Below are positions 1-10,626 of a stretch of DNA of 64,000 nt, piece after piece. Within the stretch, counting starts at the first letter, position 1; every line of letters starts with the position of its first letter. A program made the translations under genes and the position numbers. The notes below the pieces were generated by a model. The model made no database searches. It was not told the origin of the DNA and saw only the letters and a list, made by a program, of their open reading frames with translations. Source of the stretch: Pseudohongiella sp. (GTDB lineage: Bacteria > Pseudomonadota > Gammaproteobacteria > Pseudomonadales > Pseudohongiellaceae); assembly GCA_030651695.1 (NCBI GenBank), contig JAUSCD010000035.1, positions 186,001 through 250,000 on the forward strand. Direction: 5' to 3'.

Positions 1-135
1 AATTTCGTTGTCAGCCGCCGTCAGGATCTCGTCAGAGACATCAAGCAGCACAACTCGCATACCCTTCTGCGCCGCAGCCTGTGCAACACCTCTTCCCATT
101 ACGCCGGCGCCTACAACGCCAAGTGTATTAATCAT
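1..135 (-). CDS. 3-hydroxyacyl-CoA dehydrogenase family protein, N-terminal 45 residues (runs off the window)
   Basis: Only the first 45 codons are present; the gene continues past base 1. The visible start forms a Rossmann NAD-binding fold: [19 protein letters not shown] contains GxGxxG, followed by a hydrophobic strand ending in an acidic residue (VVLLDVSD), as in 3-hydroxybutyryl-CoA dehydrogenases. The ATG lies two bases after the stop of the polyketide synthase, so the two are almost certainly translated from one mRNA. Homologues of this family occur in polyketide clusters as FkbK/ZmaG-type enzymes that oxidise a glyceryl-ACP on the way to hydroxy- or methoxymalonyl-ACP, and in general fatty acid metabolism as FadB/Hbd-type enzymes. 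The fragment cannot separate these. The family call is secure; the role in the cluster is inferred from position. Confidence 0.8.
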   Translation of the reverse strand, partial: MINTLGVVGAGVMGRGVAQAAAQKGMRVVLLDVSDEILTAADNEI

Positions 136-137
136 GC

Positions 138-3100
138 CTACTCCTGAAGATCGATTTCGTTAGCAAGTTGCCTGAGCAGTTCCGACCGATCCGGTTTTGC
201 CGTAATAGCAGTGCCATGTGTCTCATGTAACGGCTGCAGAGCCTGCAACTGAAGCAGCAACTCGCGGGCCATCACAGTAATATTCGGATAATCCAGAATC
301 AGCGTGGACTTCAACTTAAGGCCCAGCGCAGACTCCAGTTTTTTGCGCATTTCGAGTGACGCAAGCGAGTCGATGCCCATGTCGAGGAAACCGGTATCGA
401 AGTCGATGCGGTCCTTGCCACCAGGGTTTGTCATATCAGCGACGAGGCCAGCCAGATAATTCTGTAACAACTCTCCTGCAGCCCTTTGACTCAACGCCAG
501 CAACTCTGTGGCGAAGGCCGGTTGTTTGAGCCGGGCAGTCTGCACCGATGCCAACTTGTTAGCCGTTGCAACTCCACCTGAACTGATAACACCGCTTGCA
601 TGAGCTGGAAAGAATCCTGCTGCACCGGGCAATTCTGCGAGCTTGTTGGTATCTGCTGCCAGAATAGCGATCTCACTGACAGCAGGATTTGCAAGATAAC
701 GGCCAAGCAGACTGAAGCCTGTATCAACGGTAAGAAAGCCGTACCCTGTGCTGCTGATTCGCGCCAGGTGACTTTCGTTTAGCGTTGCTGTCATGCCGGT
801 CTGATTCCAGGGACCCCACGCTACGCTGATTGTGTGACAACCGCTGCCTGAGTATTGATTGGCAAGGCTGTCAAGAGCCGCGTTGGAAGCACAGTAGTTG
901 CTCTGGCCAGCGCCGCCGAGCCAGCCTGCAATAGAGGAATAATAAACGATGTATCTCGGCTTGAGCGCTTCAAACGCCTTCTGCAGATTGATGGCCGCCA
1001 CAGCTTTCGCCTGCATCAGCGCGGAAAAATCATCGTCTTGCAGCGAGGCAACAAGCCCGTCACGGCGAACGCCTGCGGCATGTATGATGGTTTCCACCGG
1101 CGCCAGCTGCTCTGCTCTTGCCGCTAATGCAGCAACCTGCCCGTAATCACTGACATCGCACTGACAGACCTCTGTACGCGCTCCTTGCTCTTCCAGTGTG
1201 GCGAGAACGGCTTCTGCCTCCTTTGAAGCAGAGGAGCGGCCCGCAAGCAGGAAGTTGCGTGCACCACGCCAGAACATCCACTGAACAGTGAGCAGACCAA
1301 GGCCGCCCAGTCCACCGGTGATGACTTGCAGCTTGTCAGCCGCAAAACTGATCTCCGCAGAGCCGGGGATCAACACTTCAGCTTTCAGTGTGTACACGGC
1401 ACCGGCCTGAATGCGCAACCTGAGCCCGGAATCCACAACCGTGTTCAACAAACCCAGCAGCGCGTGAACACTGCCCGGCTCCTGGTCCATTTCCACTGCG
1501 CGGATATTCCAGTCCTGCAGTTCGTGCGCCGCCGCTACAGCCTGAACAGCAAGCGCGGAACGGCTTGCTACCGTGAGCACAGCAGAAGACTTGTCAGCAG
1601 GCACCCCACCAGGGGGCTGCGTCAATGCAGTCACCACAAGAATCTGGCTGACTGTTGCCGGGCTGGATTGAAGCGAAGCGAGGAAACGGTTCAACGCCGC
1701 ACAGGACTGTGCATCACTGGCGCCACGCGTGGAGGCGTCATCCATGCGATCAACATAAATAAGCGGCAGGCGACTGTCAGGCTTTTCCGCTACAACCAGT
1801 TGCTCTATCAGTAACGGTTCGACACCGGCGCTGCGCAGCTGGGCAGCAAGCCGTTTCACATCTTCAGCATTACCTGCCAGCCATACGCTGTCGACTGCGT
1901 CCGCGAGCTCAACAGCAGATCTGCCGCTGTTTCTGTTGCCACTTTCTCTGACCTCCCAATGACGGGTAAACAGCCTTGGCAACAAACCAGGGCTCCTGGT
2001 GGCGCTCGTATGCCCGAAGGTATTGGCGGCAACCACGCGAAACTCGGTGCCGCGACTTTCAAGCAACACCTGCCCGGCAGCGGACAGCAGACTGACTGTG
2101 GCAATAATCAGAGTCGGCGACTGCTGATGAACCACCGCATGCGCCCATACCTGATCAGGCAGCTTATCGGTGTGGCTCACCAGCATATCGATACGGGCCG
2201 GGACGACTGTCGCAGCAGGCAGCATCGGCAATGCAGCCAGCATGGTTTGCCAGTGACAATCGATCAGACCTGCCGGAATGCCTTGCGCAATGCGTGCCGC
2301 GCTGGTTGTCGGAACATCGAGCAGCGCCAGCGCTTCGTTCTGGCCACGATGAATACTTTTGAAACAAAGGAAAGACTCACCGAGTTCCACCTGCATAGCG
2401 GCCATGTGCGCTTCAATGTCTTGCGGATTCAGCGGTTCGCTGCAACGCTCACGCAGTGCTTCCATGTCCACTACTGCTGATGTGCCCGGCGCATCCGGCA
2501 GCAACTCAGCTGCCACGTGGATCTGCACTGGACTGTTGCTGCCAACAGTCGATGCGGACACACGCAGATCCGCCGGCTGACTGCTTAGCTCAATGCTGGT
2601 CACCGCATTGTTTGCGCTGTAGAGAATCTGAACTGTCCTGTTTTCATCGCCAGCACCCAGATGCATAGGCGCAATAAAGTTGACGTCGCTCAGCATGACG
2701 CGATGTTGCTGTGCCCGCCCATGCCCCGCTTGCTCAAGCCGCAGGAAGTCAGCAGCAGTATGTAGCAGCTGCGATACGTACAACGCCGCCGGCGGCACCA
2801 CAATATCAAAGACCCGATGCTGATCGAGCACAGGGATGGTGGCAGACGAATAGTCGAGCGTATAAAGTTGCTGGCCGAGCCTTGGCAACACCAGCGGCGG
2901 TGCCAGCAGTGGATCGACGTATATACCACGCGCAGATGAGTCCGCCGCTATCGGATCAGGGTCTATCCAGCAACGCTGGCGCTGCCATGGGTAGGTCGGT
3001 AAATGAATTCTGCGGCCATCGAACGCTTCTGAACCAGACCAGTCAATGCTTTGGCCAAGCGTGAACAATGCGGCAAGTGCATTGGCAAATACACGCGTAT

Positions 3101-6100
3101 CGTCATGACCTTTGCGTAGCGATGGCAGCCAGTGCAGCGCAGGTATCGGGTCAAGACTGCTTTCCAGTGCGCGCCCAAGGCCACACAGAATAGCCGCTGG
3201 TCCTATTTCGACAAAACAATTTGCACCGGACGCCAAAGCCTGCTGCAGCCCCTGCATAAACATGACCGGCGCACGCAGTTGCGCACACCAATACTCTGCG
3301 CCTCGTTTGTCGTGTTCCAGCGCAGTGGCATCAAGATTACAAAACACCTGAATATTCGTTTTTTTGAACTTGAGATCTTTTATGCTTTGCTCAAACTCGC
3401 GCTGCACAGTTTCCATATGCCGGGAATGGAAGGCGTGCGAAACATTCAAAGTGGTGATACGGATATCTTGTTGCTGCAGGTAGACACATGCATGCGCAAC
3501 CGATTCCGCATTACCTGTGATGGTAGTATCAACCGGCGAGTTACAACCAGCGATCTGACAATCGGTTCCCGCCTCAAGCAGCAGACTTTGTACTGTGTCG
3601 GCGTCGGCCTTCACTGACGCCATCGCGCCACGCTGCGTCACTGCCTGCATCAGGCGACTGCGCGCTTCCACCAGCACGACCGCGTCCGCGAGACTCAGGC
3701 CACCGGCAGCCCAGACGCCGGCGACTTCACCAATGCTGTGTCCGACGATGAAATCCGGTCGTATACCCAATTGCCGGTAAAGCTGAACAAGTGCGACCTG
3801 GATACAAAACAGTGCAGGCTGGGTGTATTGTGTCTGGCTGAGAATAGCATCTGCCTCAGCATCATCCCCTGCAGCGAGTATCAGATCGCGTATGGAGTGC
3901 TCACGATACGGAGCAAAAAGATGCGCGCAGGTATCAAGGGCCTCGCGGAATATCGGGTGGGTGCCATATAACTGCCTGCCCATGCCTGCGTACTGACTGC
4001 CCTGACCGGTGAACATAAACACGGTGCGATTGCCGGCGGTCACTGGTGCATGATTTTCAGTCGTATTGCTGGTTTGGGTAAGCTGGGACAACAACTCATC
4101 CCGATCCTCTGCCACAAAGGCGCGCCGGCAAGCCATTGCAAGTCGGCCACGTTGTTGTGTGAATGCGATATCGGCTAACGGAACCTCCGGATGGCGCACA
4201 ATGAAGTCGGTGAGCGCTGTGACGCTTTCCCTGAGTGCTGATTCACTGCCAGCCGATACCGGCACTACGTTTACACAAGCTGCGCTGTTGACCGGCTCCT
4301 TGGCTGTAGCCTCTTCCAGAATGACGTGAACGTTTGTGCCGCCTATGCCGAGCGAATTGACACCGGCACGCCGTGGCGTTGCCCCCGCTTCCCACTCGCG
4401 TGTACGGTTGCTGACATAAAATGGCGTGCTCGCAAAACCAATCGCGGGATTGGCTTCGTTAAAATGCAAAGTTGCAGGCAGCGACTTGTGGTGCAGCGCG
4501 AGCACTGCCTTGATAAAGCCGGCAATTCCGGACGCGATGCCCATATGCCCGATATTGGTTTTAACGGAGCCCAGTGCGCAGTAGCCGCTCAGCTCAGTGC
4601 TGTGCCTGAACGCTTTGGTCAGCGCCTGTACTTCGATAGGATCACCGATCGGTGTTCCGGTACCATGGCCTTCCACAAACCCTATGCTTGCGGCGTCTAC
4701 GCCGGCATTTTCGATTGCCTTGGAAATGGCACGGTACTCGCCCAGCATGCTAGGCGCCGTGAACCCCATTTTCTGGCCGCCGTCATTGACCACAGCACTG
4801 CCCTTGATGACCGCATAAATGGCATCGCCATCGGCCTGTGCCTGTTCGAGCCGTTTCAGCAATACTGCGCCAGAACCACTGCCAAATATTGTACCCTTGG
4901 CGTCGCGGTCATAAGCACGACAATGACCATCGGGAGAGTTTATCATCCCTTCTTCGTAATAATGTCCGGCATGTTGTGGCAGCATCAACGCACAACCACC
5001 GGCCACCGCCATATCACACTCACCATCACGCAGCGCCCGGGCGGCTTCATGTACCGCCACCAATGTACTGGAACACGCGGTCTGAATTCCCATGCTGGGG
5101 CCGGTCAGATCCAGTTTGTATGACACACGTGTCGGCAGATAATCCTTGTCGTTAGCGACCATCACGTTAAAGCCTGCCACTGAGTTTACAGTCAGCAGAT
5201 TGCCACCGTTTTCTTCAACCCATGAACGGTTGGCGTAGACGTTGTTCTGAAGATAGGTATTGGTGGCAGCCGATGCATATACCCCAACTTTGCCCAAGGC
5301 CGCCCCTGGTACATAGCCGGCATCTTCAAAGGCCTCCCAGGCCGTTTCAAGGAATACCCGCTGCTGCGGATCAAGCAGTTCGGCTTCGCGTTTTGCGTAC
5401 TTCCAGAAATCGAGATCACAACCTTCAACATCGGCCAGCACTGGCGCAACGTTTACCTGTGCCGGATCGTGTGCACGCTCGGGTGGCACGCCTGCTGCGA
5501 TCGCCTCGGCCGGAGTAAAGAAGGTGAGCGTTTCAACGCCCTCCTCGAGTACACGCCAGAAAGCTTCCGGGCCATGCGCGCCGGGAAAACGACAGGCGAT
5601 ACCGATAACAGCAATATCGCCTGACCGGGCATCGCGATCACCCGCAATTGAAGAATGCACAGATCGCGCAGAATGAACCTGCTCTGCCAGCGCTTTGCGT
5701 CCGGAGAAATGCTCAGCCATCGAGCGTATGGTGGGCGTATCAAACAACTCCACCATAGACACTTCGCGCCCGAGCAGCAATTCGAGCTCATGCTGAATCT
5801 GGATGGCCAGCAGCGAGGATCCGCCCAGTTCAAAGAAGGTTTCGTCGAGATCTACAGTCTCAAGCTTGAGCGCCTGCTGCCAGATTGCGGAGATGCCCGC
5901 GAGCAGCTCCCTGAAAGAACCATCGGCTTCTGTGTCGTCTTCAGACTGAAGCGTGCGGCGCGGTTCCGGCTTCGCAGCCACCCCGCCGGACTGATCAAAT
6001 TCGCCGTTTTCGTAACGACGCTTCAGCTGGCTGCGTTTGATTTTGCCGATTTCGGTACGCGGAAATTCCTCCGGTCTCAACTCGACAAGAGCTCCGACTG

Positions 6101-7664
6101 CTATACCCGTCAGGCGCCCCACTTCGGATCGCATGGCCTTTTCCAGCGTGCTTTTATAGCTGCCGCTCTCCACACCACCCACTGGCGAATAGAAAATTAC
6201 CAGGCTTTCAGTATTCTCCCCGGCGGCGCACACACCCACTGCGGCTACGCAATCACCCGCTACAGCGGGAAATTTACCAACAACAGCCTCGATTTCGTGG
6301 CAGTAATGGTTGTTGCCGTTGATGATCACCATGTCTTTTTCACGCCCGGTGACGTAAAGCTCTCCGGACTTGATATAGGCAAGATCGCCAGTGACAAACC
6401 AGCCATCAACCAACATGCTGGCGTTTAACGCGTCTTCTCCATCGTAACCGTTGAAAACAGATGGTCCTTTCAACAACAGCCTGCCTTCTACTCCCTGGCT
6501 GACGGTTTTGCCTGATTCGTCGACAATTTTCATGGCCGTGCCGGGAATCACCGGCCCCAGTGATACAAAGATGTCGGTGTCAGAGGTGTCCTGTAGCCTG
6601 AAGCCGCCCGACCAGGTGATGCCTGAGCAGGTTTCAACCATGCCGAATGCAGGTCTGAGCGCAGATTCAGGCAAACCAAATTGTTGCAGCAACGTAAGGA
6701 AACGCCGCGCGGTGGCGCTCACCACCGCTTCACCCGCGTTGACCATAAAACGCATGCACGACAGATCCCAGCTGCGAGACTGTAGCTGTTGCTGACGATC
6801 CAGCATCAGCGAGAACACAAAATTCGGAGCCCAGGTTATCGACGCACGCCAGTGGCCGATGAGATCCAGCCAGCGCGTTGGTTCCTTCAGCACATAATCG
6901 ATCGGGACATGCACCTGCATGGCGCCAAGTGCCAGAGGCATCACGCCAAGAAACACCAGCGAGCCAGCATGATCCAGCGACATCCAGTTGAGAGTGACGT
7001 CGTCGGATGTGAAACCGTTCATTTGAATGGTCGCATCTGCCATTGCCAGCATGGCAGCATGGCTCTGGACAACGCCCTTTGCAGCGCCTGTGCTACCGGA
7101 AGTCAGGAACATCGCGGCGGCATCATCTGGCGCAGGCGTATGAAACACAGGTTCCGCCGTAACAGCGCGACAATCGGCGACATTCACAACAGCGCAGTGC
7201 CTCGCATCCGAAGCTCCGAGCAGTACAGAGATGGGCCCGCAGAGCTCAGGAGAGGCCAGGACTGCCTGGCAACGAAAACGGCTGAGCGCCGACACCAGGC
7301 GGTCAGCCTGGCCATTGGGGCGATCATAAAAAGGAGCTGTGTTCAGCGGGACCGGTACAACGCCTGCGAGAATGCAGCCCCAGAATCCAACCAGAACATC
7401 GAGCGCATCGGAGAGTTGCAATACAAGCCTGTCGCCGGGGCGCAATCCAGCACTCTGCAGCCCCGCGCAGAGTTGAGCTGCGTCTGCAAAAAGTTCGGCG
7501 TAAGACAGCGTGCTGGCGTCACCACGCTTGTCGAGGGTCGTTATTCCGGAACACGACTCAAGACGGCGCGCGAGCAACAAGGCCACGAGCTGATTTTCCG
7601 GAACGCTGAACCTGACGCGTTCACACCCCTGTATTTCACTGGCATTTTGATGTGTCACTGACAT
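138..7664 (-). CDS. Type I polyketide synthase with N-terminal AMP-ligase: AL-ACP-KS-AT-DH-KR-ACP
   Basis: This is a 2508-residue single-module modular PKS. The adenylating domain covers about residues 30-550, with [10 protein letters not shown] near 188 and [19 protein letters not shown]. Its [12 protein letters not shown] motif resembles fatty acyl-AMP ligases. ACP1 has Ser617 in [10 protein letters not shown] spans about 683-1110, with Cys864 in TACSST and the His motifs [12 protein letters not shown] and KTNIGH. AT spans about 1215-1510, with Ser1310 in GHSIGE and HAFH at 1410-1413, the malonyl-type signature. DH has His1616 and Asp1802, but the usual Gly of HxxxGxxxxP is Asp. A ketoreductase with ITGGLGGLG near 2114 and Tyr2257 follows, then ACP2 with Ser2433. 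No enoylreductase, thioesterase or reductase release domain is visible. The inferred reaction is activation of a carboxylic acid, one malonyl extension and reduction to a 2-enoyl or 3-hydroxy product that stays on ACP2 until acted on by another enzyme. The starter acid is unknown. Confidence 0.95.
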   Translation of the reverse strand: MSVTHQNASEIQGCERVRFSVPENQLVALLLARRLESCSGITTLDKRGDASTLSYAELFADAAQLCAGLQSAGLRPGDRLVLQLSDALDVLVGFWGCILAGVVPVPLNTAPFYDRPNGQADRLVSALSRFRCQAVLASPELCGPISVLLGASDARHCAVVNVADCRAVTAEPVFHTPAPDDAAAMFLTSGSTGAAKGVVQSHAAMLAMADATIQMNGFTSDDVTLNWMSLDHAGSLVFLGVMPLALGAMQVHVPIDYVLKEPTRWLDLIGHWRASITWAPNFVFSLMLDRQQQLQSRSWDLSCMRFMVNAGEAVVSATARRFLTLLQQFGLPESALRPAFGMVETCSGITWSGGFRLQDTSDTDIFVSLGPVIPGTAMKIVDESGKTVSQGVEGRLLLKGPSVFNGYDGEDALNASMLVDGWFVTGDLAYIKSGELYVTGREKDMVIINGNNHYCHEIEAVVGKFPAVAGDCVAAVGVCAAGENTESLVIFYSPVGGVESGSYKSTLEKAMRSEVGRLTGIAVGALVELRPEEFPRTEIGKIKRSQLKRRYENGEFDQSGGVAAKPEPRRTLQSEDDTEADGSFRELLAGISAIWQQALKLETVDLDETFFELGGSSLLAIQIQHELELLLGREVSMVELFDTPTIRSMAEHFSGRKALAEQVHSARSVHSSIAGDRDARSGDIAVIGIACRFPGAHGPEAFWRVLEEGVETLTFFTPAEAIAAGVPPERAHDPAQVNVAPVLADVEGCDLDFWKYAKREAELLDPQQRVFLETAWEAFEDAGYVPGAALGKVGVYASAATNTYLQNNVYANRSWVEENGGNLLTVNSVAGFNVMVANDKDYLPTRVSYKLDLTGPSMGIQTACSSTLVAVHEAARALRDGECDMAVAGGCALMLPQHAGHYYEEGMINSPDGHCRAYDRDAKGTIFGSGSGAVLLKRLEQAQADGDAIYAVIKGSAVVNDGGQKMGFTAPSMLGEYRAISKAIENAGVDAASIGFVEGHGTGTPIGDPIEVQALTKAFRHSTELSGYCALGSVKTNIGHMGIASGIAGFIKAVLALHHKSLPATLHFNEANPAIGFASTPFYVSNRTREWEAGATPRRAGVNSLGIGGTNVHVILEEATAKEPVNSAACVNVVPVSAGSESALRESVTALTDFIVRHPEVPLADIAFTQQRGRLAMACRRAFVAEDRDELLSQLTQTSNTTENHAPVTAGNRTVFMFTGQGSQYAGMGRQLYGTHPIFREALDTCAHLFAPYREHSIRDLILAAGDDAEADAILSQTQYTQPALFCIQVALVQLYRQLGIRPDFIVGHSIGEVAGVWAAGGLSLADAVVLVEARSRLMQAVTQRGAMASVKADADTVQSLLLEAGTDCQIAGCNSPVDTTITGNAESVAHACVYLQQQDIRITTLNVSHAFHSRHMETVQREFEQSIKDLKFKKTNIQVFCNLDATALEHDKRGAEYWCAQLRAPVMFMQGLQQALASGANCFVEIGPAAILCGLGRALESSLDPIPALHWLPSLRKGHDDTRVFANALAALFTLGQSIDWSGSEAFDGRRIHLPTYPWQRQRCWIDPDPIAADSSARGIYVDPLLAPPLVLPRLGQQLYTLDYSSATIPVLDQHRVFDIVVPPAALYVSQLLHTAADFLRLEQAGHGRAQQHRVMLSDVNFIAPMHLGAGDENRTVQILYSANNAVTSIELSSQPADLRVSASTVGSNSPVQIHVAAELLPDAPGTSAVVDMEALRERCSEPLNPQDIEAHMAAMQVELGESFLCFKSIHRGQNEALALLDVPTTSAARIAQGIPAGLIDCHWQTMLAALPMLPAATVVPARIDMLVSHTDKLPDQVWAHAVVHQQSPTLIIATVSLLSAAGQVLLESRGTEFRVVAANTFGHTSATRSPGLLPRLFTRHWEVRESGNRNSGRSAVELADAVDSVWLAGNAEDVKRLAAQLRSAGVEPLLIEQLVVAEKPDSRLPLIYVDRMDDASTRGASDAQSCAALNRFLASLQSSPATVSQILVVTALTQPPGGVPADKSSAVLTVASRSALAVQAVAAAHELQDWNIRAVEMDQEPGSVHALLGLLNTVVDSGLRLRIQAGAVYTLKAEVLIPGSAEISFAADKLQVITGGLGGLGLLTVQWMFWRGARNFLLAGRSSASKEAEAVLATLEEQGARTEVCQCDVSDYGQVAALAARAEQLAPVETIIHAAGVRRDGLVASLQDDDFSALMQAKAVAAINLQKAFEALKPRYIVYYSSIAGWLGGAGQSNYCASNAALDSLANQYSGSGCHTISVAWGPWNQTGMTATLNESHLARISSTGYGFLTVDTGFSLLGRYLANPAVSEIAILAADTNKLAELPGAAGFFPAHASGVISSGGVATANKLASVQTARLKQPAFATELLALSQRAAGELLQNYLAGLVADMTNPGGKDRIDFDTGFLDMGIDSLASLEMRKKLESALGLKLKSTLILDYPNITVMARELLLQLQALQPLHETHGTAITAKPDRSELLRQLANEIDLQE

Positions 7665-7706
7665 TTACCGCGTGCTGAAGATTCGATACATCCTGCTGGT
7701 TTTTTT

Positions 7707-8645
7707 CTACTCTTCAAGTGCACTGTTTCCCTGACTTGCTGGATTGGGCAACAGCCGGCTGTCCTGAGTATCCAGAATCAGCGGCAAGCCGTTTGCGCTA
7801 TTGCCGATCACCACGACTTTGGCGTTATTCGACTTGGCCAGCTCGAGCGTGGCCTCGATACCACGCCATTGAAGATAACTGTCGGTTATCGCAGGTGCCA
7901 CTGTTTCCTGGAAGTTGCGGATGCCCACAGCTTCGATCTGCTTACGCTCGCTCTCGAGACGCTCGCGCTCCACTCGGAACACATACTGAGCGACCAACTG
8001 CTCTTCAGCCAATTTTTGCTCAATGGCCGTTTTCAGGCTCTCCGGAAGTCTTACATTGGTCATCAGCGTATCCATCAGAACAATGGTGATGTTCGGGTTC
8101 TGGGAGGTAATGGCCCCGATATGATTGGGGTGGGAGTCTGACGTGACTTCATCATAGACATGTCGTTGCACGTCGTTTCTTGCTGTCGTGTACAGCGCCT
8201 CGGCGCTATAGTTCGCAACTGTCTCCCTGAGCACGGAGCCTATTTCAGGAATCAGCATCCGCTGCAGGTACTCCAGACCCACATCCTGATTCAGCTCGAT
8301 GACATTGTGAGGTACTACAACCCACCTGAAAGTCATATCGATTTCAAAATGCAAACCTTCGCGTGACACGACCTGATACGTCTCGGTGTGGTTCAACAGC
8401 CTCAGGTCATACAAAAAGAACCTGTCCCAGGGCCAGATGAACTCTATCCCCTCATCTGCCAGATGGCTTTCATAGTTCGGCGCCCAAGGCATACGTACAG
8501 CATGCCAAACCACGCCTTCGTGCCCGTGAGGAACGACATGCACAATTCTGTCCCACAACAGAATCAACAAAAACAGCAATATAAGTACGGTGAACATAAG
8601 CCCATACCGAAATCGCATGTAGACGCCATACAAATATTTTTTCAC
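7707..8645 (-). CDS. SPFH/prohibitin-domain membrane protein
   Basis: This 312-residue protein has one N-terminal membrane segment (about residues 13-35). A prohibitin homology domain follows, then a charged helical stretch rich in Glu, Lys and Arg (about 215-260, VERERLESERKQIEAVGI) typical of SPFH oligomers. Family members form ring- or cage-like membrane scaffolds and often protect or organise other membrane proteins. The start is a GTG whose bases overlap the exporter stop (GTGA), showing translational coupling with the ABC gene upstream. The PKS starts 42 bases downstream on the same strand. An SPFH protein between an exporter and a PKS is unusual. A scaffold for the exporter or a membrane-bound assembly line is an inference from position only. 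The family assignment is firm. Confidence 0.85.
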   Translation of the reverse strand: MKKYLYGVYMRFRYGLMFTVLILLFLLILLWDRIVHVVPHGHEGVVWHAVRMPWAPNYESHLADEGIEFIWPWDRFFLYDLRLLNHTETYQVVSREGLHFEIDMTFRWVVVPHNVIELNQDVGLEYLQRMLIPEIGSVLRETVANYSAEALYTTARNDVQRHVYDEVTSDSHPNHIGAITSQNPNITIVLMDTLMTNVRLPESLKTAIEQKLAEEQLVAQYVFRVERERLESERKQIEAVGIRNFQETVAPAITDSYLQWRGIEATLELAKSNNAKVVVIGNSANGLPLILDTQDSRLLPNPASQGNSALEE

Positions 8646-10420
8646 TGAACTATGTCTCCCCCGCCCTGGCTTCCGGAAGCAAGCGTAATCCTGCCCTCTT
8701 CCACATGGTAATGATGATCGGCGCAGTCGAAATAACGATCATCATGCGTAACAACCACCAACGTTTTTCCAGACGCTTTAAATTCCGGCAGCAAGGTTCG
8801 GTAGAAAAACTTGCGTGTTTGCGGGTCCTGATCTGCCGCCCACTCATCCAGAATGAGCACAGGCCGGTCTTCCGCCAATGCCAGCGCAAGTGCCATGCGT
8901 TTTTTCTGCCCGGTGGACAGGGCATGGGGGTCGAAACCCGCGCCCAGGTCTGTCGGAAATTTGTCCCTCACTTGCAGTCTTGTCAACCAACCGTCCAGTC
9001 TCGCCAAGCCATCGGCATCCAGAGCGTAAGGTTTGGCAAAGAGATGAAAATCGGCAAAGACACTCGCGAACAGGTCACGATAATTCTGCATCGGGAATCG
9101 GTTCACCAGCATGTCATCGACGCGAATTTCACCACTTTCGCGCGGATACAGCCCGGCCAGCAGCCGAAGAATTGTGGTCTTGCCCGAGCCATTGCCACCT
9201 GTAATGAAAGTGATGGATCCCTGCTCTATTGAGAAATTCAGGTTCTGTACGCTGAATGCATTTTCGGCACCAACAGCTTGCGGCGACCGGTGACTGTATT
9301 TCACCTGCTCCAGTTGGATACGCCTGAAGCCGGTAAGGTCAGGGGCACTGCCGGAGTCATCGGACTCTTCATTCCTCGCCAGGCAGGCATCAACTTCCTC
9401 TTCAAATTTGACAATACCCAGCACTGAGAAACGCGCGACATTAAACTGCTGGATACTTCCGATCACTCCCCCGATGGGGCCGATCAGGAAGAGCACTGCC
9501 ATCACGATTCTGGAAACCTCATCTTTTTCCAGAGGATTCAGGATAGGCAGAAGAAAAATCACCGAGCCGGCCATCAGATAGGATGCCGTTGTGCCAGAAG
9601 CCAGAACATCGGCAAACAGCGAAGCACTGGCTGAGCGGTTCTCATACAGCCCGGATGAAGCTGCCTTGGCATCACGAAGGAACTCTGTGCGTTTGCTGGT
9701 ATTAAGCCTGAGTTCCTTCGCACCCCTGATCCCGGCTTCCATTGAGCGGTCAAGGTTGGCGTTGGAAATGGCTGACTCCCTCATCGTATCAGAGAGTCTC
9801 GCCGAGACAGACAGATACCCCAGTACCGTCACCACAGCCACTACACCTGTCAGCAGAGCAGCAAGAGGTGACAGGAATACCACATAGAAATACATGAAGA
9901 TCAGCAGGCTGAAACACTCGACGCCGGCTGTTATTGTAATGATCGATTGAGACAGAGGGCCGTAGTTTTTTATCAAACCATCCGTTATCGCTTCCTCGGA
10001 AAAGTCTTCTATATTTCTTAATGAAAGTTTTGTGACTTTGCCGACTATCCGTTGACGCCATTGGTGCATGGCTGCCTCGATAGACCTGCTGGACTGGGCG
10101 ATAAGAAAGCGCTGGCAGAAGCGGTAACACAACAACATGACGAGGAAGGCAATGGCGGCGAATATGGAGTATTGCTCCTCGCCAACCAGTTTCGATTCCG
10201 CATTGAGGAAGTACACCACCGCAGTGCCAAACGCCGCACTCAGGATGGCCACGCCCAGCAAGCCTTTGACCGACGGGCTGTCGAACCTGGCCATGCTAAA
10301 CAATCTGGATTTAAACGGATTCTTCAAACGCGGCTGCGGGAGCCGTGTGAGCGAACGCAGGAGAGTATCACCTACCGAGGATGGACCATCCTGATCTGCC
10401 GGATCTTGCTCCAGACTCAT
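8642..10420 (-). CDS. ABC exporter of the cyclic-peptide/siderophore (SyrD/PvdE-like) family
   Basis: The fused exporter half-transporter has about six membrane segments in the first 330 residues and a C-terminal ATPase. Walker A is GGNGSGKTT, the signature is LSTGQKKRMALA, and Walker B with its extension is LILDEWAADQDP. That extended Walker B and LSTGQKKR are characteristic of the family that includes PvdE and SyrD, which move peptide or lipopeptide products or precursors across the inner membrane. No peptide synthetase is visible in the window, so the cargo is more likely the product of the adjacent PKS, possibly elongated by enzymes beyond the left edge. The ATG at 10420 is preferred (592 residues); an in-frame TTG at 10432 would add four residues. 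It is the first gene of the exporter-SPFH-PKS-dehydrogenase operon. Confidence 0.88.
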   Translation of the reverse strand: MSLEQDPADQDGPSSVGDTLLRSLTRLPQPRLKNPFKSRLFSMARFDSPSVKGLLGVAILSAAFGTAVVYFLNAESKLVGEEQYSIFAAIAFLVMLLCYRFCQRFLIAQSSRSIEAAMHQWRQRIVGKVTKLSLRNIEDFSEEAITDGLIKNYGPLSQSIITITAGVECFSLLIFMYFYVVFLSPLAALLTGVVAVVTVLGYLSVSARLSDTMRESAISNANLDRSMEAGIRGAKELRLNTSKRTEFLRDAKAASSGLYENRSASASLFADVLASGTTASYLMAGSVIFLLPILNPLEKDEVSRIVMAVLFLIGPIGGVIGSIQQFNVARFSVLGIVKFEEEVDACLARNEESDDSGSAPDLTGFRRIQLEQVKYSHRSPQAVGAENAFSVQNLNFSIEQGSITFITGGNGSGKTTILRLLAGLYPRESGEIRVDDMLVNRFPMQNYRDLFASVFADFHLFAKPYALDADGLARLDGWLTRLQVRDKFPTDLGAGFDPHALSTGQKKRMALALALAEDRPVLILDEWAADQDPQTRKFFYRTLLPEFKASGKTLVVVTHDDRYFDCADHHYHVEEGRITLASGSQGGGDIVQ

Positions 10421-10626
10421 AATATCGCTCAAAGTATTTCAGTGGAGTCATCACAGCAGGGAGGTGCAGCGAAATAAACTCGAGGAGTTGTTGTTATGTT
10501 GTCACGGACTATTCTGCTGACATGTTATGCAAGCACCTCAAAAGGATGTTACATGCTTCAGCGAAGAATTGTACTGGCATGTTACTATGCAATGCAACCG
10601 CCCGAGCGGCGCAGCAAGTAACAATC
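10421..10626. promoter_or_regulatory. Divergent control region with three imperfect repeats of an ATGTTA...ATGC motif
   Basis: This region separates the exporter/PKS operon (minus) from the phosphopantetheinyl transferase (plus). It contains three related short repeats: ACATGTTATGCAAG at 10520-10533, GATGTTACATGCTTCA at 10545-10560 and GCATGTTACTATGCAA at 10578-10593. The last is flanked by GCAT/ATGC as an inverted half-site pair. Spacing is about 25-33 bases. They could be binding sites for a regulator shared by both directions. An alternative is that they are partly coding, because an in-frame ATG at 10522 would lengthen the transferase through this region. No clear sigma-70 promoter was found. 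Confidence 0.35.

Noticed and set aside
4326-5123. A 265-codon plus-strand frame inside the PKS gene
   Set aside because: It is antisense to the KS domain, which has intact catalytic motifs; it has no ribosome site or family similarity.
6789-7661. A 290-codon plus-strand frame
   Set aside because: It is antisense to the adenylating domain and has biased His/Arg/Gln composition typical of shadow frames.
8642-10420. Evidence of a nonribosomal peptide cluster
   Set aside because: The exporter family is common in peptide clusters, but no condensation or adenylation-PCP modules occur in the window apart from the PKS loading ligase.
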